Shown here: one piece after another, positions 57,701-64,000 of the stretch | Numbering within the stretch: the stretch's first letter is position 1 | Layout of the letters: every line of letters begins with the position of its first letter | NCBI RefSeq assembly: GCF_900324465.2 | Contig: NC_046617.1 | Location: 11,035,223 to 11,099,222 of the forward strand | From: Anabas testudineus | Taxonomy: Eukaryota > Chordata > Actinopteri > Anabantiformes > Anabantidae | Length of the DNA stretch: 64,000 nt | Direction of reading: 5' to 3' | Program-made: the position numbers and the translations under genes | The notes under the pieces: generated by a model | Databases searched by the model: none | Told to the model about the DNA's origin: nothing | Seen by the model: the letters and a program-made list of their open reading frames with translations, nothing else

Positions 57701-60700
57701 TCCTCTCTCATCCCCTCAAATGTTAGGTTGTCCACTTACCAGGCTTTTTTGGACATCTTGAATGAGATGAACGACTATGCCGGACAGAGAGAGCTGATTG
57801 CTGAGAACATGATGATGAACATTTGCATTGATCTCACCAAGTACCTGCAAGAGCTCAAGCTGGAACGAAAGACGGTGAGCTTCATATATAGAGGAGCACT
57901 AGGTTAGGATAGTACAAGTCCATCTCTGCAGCAGCAAGTATACTCAAATAAACCAAATGTGACAGGTAAAATTGTGTGTTTCAGACTACTTGCTTAAAAT
58001 ACACAGTTTAAACTCCTCAGAGGAAATAATCCCAAAGCCTTGTTGTCAGGCCTGTAGCTTGCCTGCTAGGTTATGATGAGATCCTTGCCATTTTTTTTAC
58101 TTTGACACAATTTCACTTGTGTGGACAACAGAAACACACACAGTCCCCTCCCACAGTATTAGAATAGCAAGACCAATTAATTTGTGATTCATTCTAGACA
58201 TTCGGGCATAGGATCAAAATGTCTCATCTGTGAAGCACAGTGGAGGTAGTGTTGTGGCATGTGTTTCTGGAGCAGGCTCGCCAATCTTTATTGATGTTGT
58301 AACTCATGGTGCTAGCAGTAGAGTTAATTCAGGAGTATAAAGAATACCACAACCATCACGACAAAACAAACGACAACTGAAAGAGGCTGCCATAAAAATC
58401 TGGAAATGAATATCAGTAGAAGGAACCAACAATATGGTGCTGTCAGCAAGTCACAGGTTGGATGCAGTAGCTGCCTGAGGATACGTCTGCTGAGGAGTAT
58501 AAAAGGTGGGAGCACAAAAGAGGAGGAGTGGAGATCTGGAGATCTCACTGTTGTGACAGGAAGGAAGCCTTTAGTGTCTCCTGAGGGAGGCATAGTCTGA
58601 TTGGTGGTGTGTCATTTCTCTGAGTGAATCGCTTTCGGCTCCCACTGGTTTGCAGAGCACTGCAGCCATGTACAGGCTCGCACTGCAGACGTGATGTCTC
58701 AAACAGACACATTGGTATTTGTTTTCTTGTCAGTTATGTTATGTGGCTTTAGGAGGTTATTGTTCTCTCTACACATGGCTGCCTCTCTCGCTCCCTCGCT
58801 GTCTGTCATCTGACCCTTCTTCTCACTGTCTATTTTTATGAATGTCTGCAGTATCTCATGGAGGCCAAGAAGGCCCAGCAGTGTTTGGAGAGCACCTACA
58901 AGCAGCTTGACAGTGTAAGTCTAGTCTAAGAAGTTTAAAACATTGGTAACAAGATGTTGTAAAATACATTTCTCCTGGACAGGCATCTAGCATGCTTGAC
59001 GTACCGAACAATGTTTTATTTAGTATCAAGCAGCTATTGTATATCCCTTTGTGTTCATGTGCAAAGGCCAAAAGAAAGGAAGGAAACAGTCTTTGAAAAA
59101 AAGGGTGCACATTCAGTGTGGTGAGTCATGTGACTATACTGTTTGTCTATAGTAAAAACAGTTGGGCAGAATGGAAAGCAGCTCCCTATTTTACACTTAT
59201 ATCATAAATCCAAGAGCGATTTCATAGTTAGTGATTGATTTTATGACCCAAAACCCCCCCCGTCTTTTTAGAAAGACAAAATAAAAATGCTTTGCTCAAC
59301 AAAAGTAGATCCACTCTATATTTCTTTCAGTAAATAACCCCAATTTGCTGTTTTTCTTTCCTTGTGTCAGAGTAAAAAGCGATTTGAGAGGGAGTGGAGA
59401 GAAGCGGAGCGTGCAGCACAGTATGCAGAGAAAACTGACCAAGATATCAATGCTACAAAAGCAGACGTAGAAAAGGTAACGAGGGGGGAAATCAACATCA
59501 CAAGTGCTGTTTCACAAAATAAAAGTGCATGTGCAACTGGCTAATCTGTTTGCTGTACGTGTGGTTGTAGGCCAAACAACAGGCTCATATGAGAGCACAC
59601 ATAGCAGAGGAGTGCAAGAACGACTATGCGGCTCAACTCCAGAAGTACAACAAGGAGCAGAGCCAGTTTTATTTCAATGATATGCCGCTCATTTTTAATG
59701 TAAGACTTTCATATTTCAACATGACACATTTAAACTTGTTAGCTTCCATTGTATTTTATAGCCCTACCACAGGAACATCATGTTGTGAAGTGGACATTAA
59801 CATACACATGGTATTACAGGCCAGATATCACTCTGTGTATTGTCTCAATCCTAATAATGGCATTGTCTGAGTAACCATTGTCTGTTTACTAGAAATTGCA
59901 GGATCTGGATGAGAGGCGAGTAAAGAAGCTGGCCCAGGGCTACATTTTGTTCTCAGACACAGAGAAGCATGTGATGCCTATCATTGGCAAGTGCCTGGAG
60001 GGCATTACTAAAGCTGGCACTAATGTTAATGAGAGGAATGTGAGTTAGTCTCAAAACTGCTAAATGGATTATTATATGCAGTATGGCTTTATACTATCAA
60101 TTTGTTTTGCTGTTCAAACTCTTGATTGCTCTTATCCATCATTGCATGCAATGCAGGACTCCATTGCTGTAATAGAGCAGAACAAGTCAGGCTTTGAGCG
60201 CCCTGGGGATTTGGAGTTTGAAGACTACAGTCAGGGCATCAATCGAGCCTCATCGGACAGTAGCCTGGGTACACCTAAAGGCCACGTGGACCTTCCAGGA
60301 AAGAACAGGAGCAAAAACTTTTGGCTTTTCAGCAAAAAGAGTAAGGTAGGACATTGGATGATAGTAGAGCACACTGACAGAAGGTTCTTTTGTTTGCATT
60401 GTGGAAATGTGAAATGAATGAGTTAGTCACCCACCCTCTGCCAATGATCAGTGATTGCAGATTTGAAAATCTGTTGGTGGGCAGTCAAATTAGTGGGTGA
60501 CTCCTTGCACGGCAATGCTAGCGTTTGAGCCACAGAGCAACGAGGCAGAGCACTCATGATGGACCTGAAGTTGTGGCTACACACAGGCAGCACACATATA
60601 TAACCTTCTCATCTCTAAAGCTCAGTATAATAATGCACGAGCCTCTGTCATTATATTGTACACGTACGTGCACACACACACAATTCTAGAAAAGGTCCTT

Positions 60701-62309
60701 TGCATGACTCCGTTGCTGGCTGTGAGTGAATAAACCTTGCCCCCTCCACACCCTCCCTCTCTCTGCAGCGCGGTTTCCAATAGGTCAGCTTGCAGTCAGC
60801 ATTCTGCTGCGCTTGTGCTTTCATCAGCACGGGGCCCAAACAACATTGGATTTTCTACTACAGGCATCCACAAACACACTGCTCCCATTATACTACTCAC
60901 AACCTGGCCTTATGTCTCGCATCACAATTGAATCTTTGTACCAATATCAGGATGACATCAGGTTTGCCAGGTCAGAAAAACAAAAAAACTTCTACTGTCT
61001 ATTCGGTATCTATTAGGGTCAAGAGAGCTTCACTGCATAGCAAAATACCGCTCTTATCTCAATGGAGCACAGTGAAGGAGGTCCAAAATTAAACTGGCGA
61101 TACGAAAGGCTGACCACTAACCAGCTAATGGTTGCCCTCCTCCAAGTCCCAGTGCTAAATGATCCCTTCTTTCCTCCCTGTAGTGTTTGCTTGTTCAACG
61201 CCTCTCTTCTCTCTGCATGCCGTACTGGGCTCTGTGCTCTGCTGTGCGCCCTTTCTGTTCTGTGTATGTGTGTGGCACAGTGCTCTGTGTCATCAGTCAT
61301 GCTCTCCCAATTATCCCTGAAGCAGTATGAATAGGAGACTCATTATATTGGCTAAAGTGAACTTTCGGTCTACATCTGCTCCCCAAAATGTTTCATTCTT
61401 AATTGATCTTCTATATTTAGTTCTTAAGAAAAGTATCACCTAGCCAGTAGATGTTCACATAATAATAGTGCTGTATTTAAAACCCTTGATAAGTACACAA
61501 GGGACCTTGTTGTATGACTGTTTTTAGACATTCAATATTGAAGACTACAAGGTGTCAGCCTCCTGTGTAATTTAGCTATGGAGACCCACCACCAACACTT
61601 TTCCACATAGACACACGGCTGACCGAGATTTTACTGTAGTCTGTTCCAGGCAAGTTTTCAAGTTGACCTCTTTCCTAAAGAGAGTTATTTTTTCATAACA
61701 TGGGTATTTTTTATAGTCATGATAGCATCTTCACTGATAGTTTTCTTAAAATAAATGTACAGGATCCTGCAACCCCACTAGTCAATATTGCTGTAATGCT
61801 TATTTTAGAAACAAGCAGTAATATTTAAATAAGCTATTTCTGACAATTTTCCTGGATCACCAAAGTGTTCATTATAATTACCAGCTGCTTTGCAGCTTTG
61901 CAGTGTGTTTAGAGTCTGAAGGTTTTTTTTTTTTTTGGTCAAAATTTGGCCAAAAAGTAGCTTTTAAATGCAGCTTATTACAGTGTAGGTATAACGAGTA
62001 GTGATTTCCTGTTAAATCAGTCACAAAGTTTTATCTTTACAGTGTCACCACATCTCTGCAATGGGACTGGGTCAAATATCATAGATTATTTTATGGAAAT
62101 AAAAGCTAAGCTGTTAGAAAAACAACCAACCAACCAATTAAGGAAATGTAAATTTGGTGTGGGTTCGATGTTCTGCTCCAGTTCCTCACTGAAACTCTAC
62201 GCTGTACAGCCTGGCATTAGTTTGACTACACGTGTTGCTGTGGTGACACCAGTTTGGGAGCTGTGGTTGGTTGCTTGCTTTGTTGTTTGTGTGTGTGTGT
62301 TTATTTTTC

Positions 62310-62360
<51 letters not shown>

Positions 62361-63854
62361 TATATTTATTTATTTATGTTTGTGTGTGTCAATGAGAGCA
62401 AAAGAGCCAGATGTGCGTTTGTGCTTTCATGCTCTCTGGGCTCAAGTGCTGGGTTCGCTCCAGTGTTGTCTTCCTGGCTTTGTGGTGTGCTTTAAGGTGT
62501 TGACAGTGTCTTTTTCTTTCCCTTGTCACCTTGTTTGTTATTGTCTTCCCCATCTTCCCTCCTTTTTATATCCCCTCTCACCCATCCTGTACACCACCCT
62601 ATTCCTGCATATCTCATGCTCGGGTGCTGGTACTTTTGGTTTCATTCCACCCCAGTTGTCTCCCTCCACTCTCCCACCATTCTCCACACCCCCTGCCCCT
62701 TCGCCTGCTAATGGACCCCCTTCCCCCAAGTTTGGCCGGGACCCCCTGTCGTACTGTTTGAAGGAGATCAATAAGACAGTCAAACCAAGAATCTCTTCCT
62801 TCCGGACACTCAGGAGATCGGTGAGTCACCAGAAGAGAAGGGTTGGGTGCCAGGAAACGTCCACTCATGAGGGCTTGCACATAATCCTCAGCCTCAGCAG
62901 GAATTACTGAACAACCTTTTCAAAACTAAAACATGTGGCATGACTCTTACTTCTCACAATGGATATTCACTAGGCTTGATATATTTATGTGTTATAAACA
63001 TGTACTGAACACTTTAAAGGAAACAAGCACCAGTTTTAAGGACATTATGCCATCTTTCTATCGACATATTGTTTCTGTTTTCCCTCAGAAATTTACTCCC
63101 GAGAGGATCCTGGTAATATGGACGACACAGCTGGTGTGGGGTGGTTCTCAGTTGTGACATAAAAATGGCCACCTTTCCATTACAGCAGCTCATCCCCTTG
63201 TTATACTTTTCCACCCACAAAACTCTGCTGGCCCTTAAATGTTTAGATGACTGAAATTTCTCTGTCTTAATAACATGCACCATGTAGCCTCATGTTTTGT
63301 GGCAAATGGCCCCTCCTCTTGAGTTTGTATTGGAAAGGTGGCCACCTAGTGGAGAAAGAGGGGAATGCTTGGTAGCACAAGAGGAAATGGGGCAACTCAT
63401 AACCTGATTTTAAAATAGCCTTCTGCACTTTCTTTTCCATCCATGGCTTTATTTCTTAAACCTTAGGGTGAAATTAGCAAATTTACATTGTTACTTTATA
63501 TTTGTTGGTCCATGATTTGTGGTTTTGGGTTCAGCTCACTATTGCACATCACTGGCTTTGCATTAAGTGGAAGTTAAACTAATGTGACTAATAGATTTCT
63601 TTTCAGTAAAGAATTGACAGTCACAACCCTGAGTTGAGCTCAAATGGGACCCAAAGGCTTGGTGTTGTCATTATGAAACAGCAGCTTTATTGCGAGACTC
63701 GAGTTTAGTGTTAACCCACCCTTCCTGTGACCTCTTGCCCACAGCCCACAGTGACAGAGGACTTCGCACATCTTCCTCCAGAGCAACGCAGAAAGAGATT
63801 ACAACAGAAATTAGATGAAATTTGCAAGGAGCTGCAAAAGGAAGTAGATCAGAG
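51788..63854 (+). CDS. trip10: Cdc42-interacting protein 4 (F-BAR), 3' end outside the window
   Basis: F-BAR adaptor that bends membranes and links Cdc42 to N-WASP/actin in endocytosis and insulin-stimulated GLUT4 traffic. Eleven exons lie in the window: 51788-51811, 56312-56427, 56977-57033, 57727-57874, 58852-58914, 59371-59475, 59571-59699, 59893-60039, 60157-60345, 62656-62820, 63745-63854, or 1253 nt, with the frame continuing past the edge. The protein starts [19 protein letters not shown]. The FCH/F-BAR domain covers about residues 1-265, with [18 protein letters not shown] and [19 protein letters not shown] as in TRIP10. A Ser-rich linker ([10 protein letters not shown]), a Pro-rich exon ([14 protein letters not shown]) and the start of the HR1 coiled coil ([21 protein letters not shown]) follow. 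The SH3 domain must lie to the right. MDWGTELW and the linker favour TRIP10 over FNBP1. Intron 1 is 4.5 kb. The acceptor of the Pro-rich exon is chosen by frame, and alternative exons between 60345 and 62656 are possible. Confidence 0.92.
51812..56311 (+). other. trip10: trip10 intron 1
   Basis: 4.5 kb with no coding exon that I recognise. It contains a (TG)n run at about 52557-52577 and a (GAA)n run at about 53881-53901. Long first introns often carry enhancers, but nothing here can be named from sequence alone. Confidence 0.6.
58185..58350 (+). mobile_element. Relic of a Tc1/mariner-like transposase
   Basis: GTCTCATCTGTGAAGCACAG, then GGAGGTAGTGTTGTGGCATG, resembles the KHSGGGS-type block of Tc1-like transposases, and TCTTTATTGATGTTGTAACT continues it. 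It is short, with no ends found, inside trip10 intron 4. It is older and more decayed than the element at 44499. Confidence 0.4.
62310..62377. repeat. (TTTA)n microsatellite in a trip10 intron
   Basis: About 17 TTTA units with one TATA interruption. It produces long artificial open frames rich in Leu, Ile, Phe and Tyr, which are not genes. Confidence 0.95.
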
Positions 63855-64000
63855 GTGTGTGTATTTGTGTGTGTATATGTGGGTATCCTTCTGCGTATTA
63901 ATACCCATCTCTGTTAGAACCTCTCTGGCGGGAGTGTGGATAGAATATTCATGTTGTGCATGTCAGCGTGTATAACTCTATGGTGTCTGTTTGACTGTTT

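Noticed and set aside
62042-62910. Long open frames over the (TTTA)n repeat in trip10
   Set aside because: Length comes from the stop-free tetranucleotide repeat. The only real coding part is the Pro-rich trip10 exon at 62656-62820.

Overview
The window is vertebrate nuclear DNA, almost certainly from a ray-finned (teleost) fish. It holds compact multi-exon genes with GT-AG introns, fish-type Tc1-like transposon and LINE remnants, many simple repeats, and proteins that read as fish orthologues. The gene set s1pr2 - dnmt1 - eif3g - p2ry11 - ppan - angptl6 matches the block known on human chromosome 19p13.2, with ICAM-type adhesion genes and trip10 placed next to angptl6. Calls rest on reading the sequence and on remembered family sequences; no searches were run.

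Layout. 1-8122 shows no convincing coding exon and probably holds upstream regulatory DNA and the s1pr2 leader intron. s1pr2 (+) is a single coding exon at 8301-9371 with a 3' UTR to about 11.27 kb. dnmt1 (+) spans 13468-23964 in 34 coding exons that sum to one frame of 1508 codons; an E2F-type palindrome lies just upstream. eif3g (-, 24810-27539) converges on dnmt1. p2ry11 (-, 28231-29154) and ppan (-, 30566-34003) follow in the same orientation. Four ppan introns each carry a box C/D snoRNA of SNORD105 type, in two guide registers aimed at neighbouring nucleotides of 18S rRNA.

The right half is a rearranged tandem duplication. angptl6 (36063-38623) and a six-Ig ICAM-like gene (39181-42756) are intact. 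They are followed by a LINE 3' end, a fragment of trip10, a decayed Tc1-like transposon, more trip10 intron, and then a direct fusion into the 3' part of a second angptl6 copy. A second ICAM-like gene (47305-50800), with two reading-frame lesions, and the full trip10 gene (from 51788, running off the right edge) complete it. The ancestral order was angptl6 - icam - trip10. One unit was duplicated with breakpoints inside an angptl6 exon and a trip10 intron, and internal deletions followed. The duplicated non-coding DNA differs by only a few percent, so the event is recent. The ICAM coding exons differ more than the introns beside them, which suggests fast protein evolution.

The genes do unrelated cellular jobs: lipid GPCR, maintenance DNA methylation, translation initiation, nucleotide GPCR, ribosome biogenesis with rRNA-modifying snoRNAs, secreted fibrinogen-like factor, adhesion receptors, and an F-BAR membrane-bending protein. 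The grouping reflects old synteny. The most notable items are the ppan snoRNA set, the recent ICAM duplication with its frame-shifted copy and possible four-Ig isoform, and the in-frame chimeric exon at the duplication junction.
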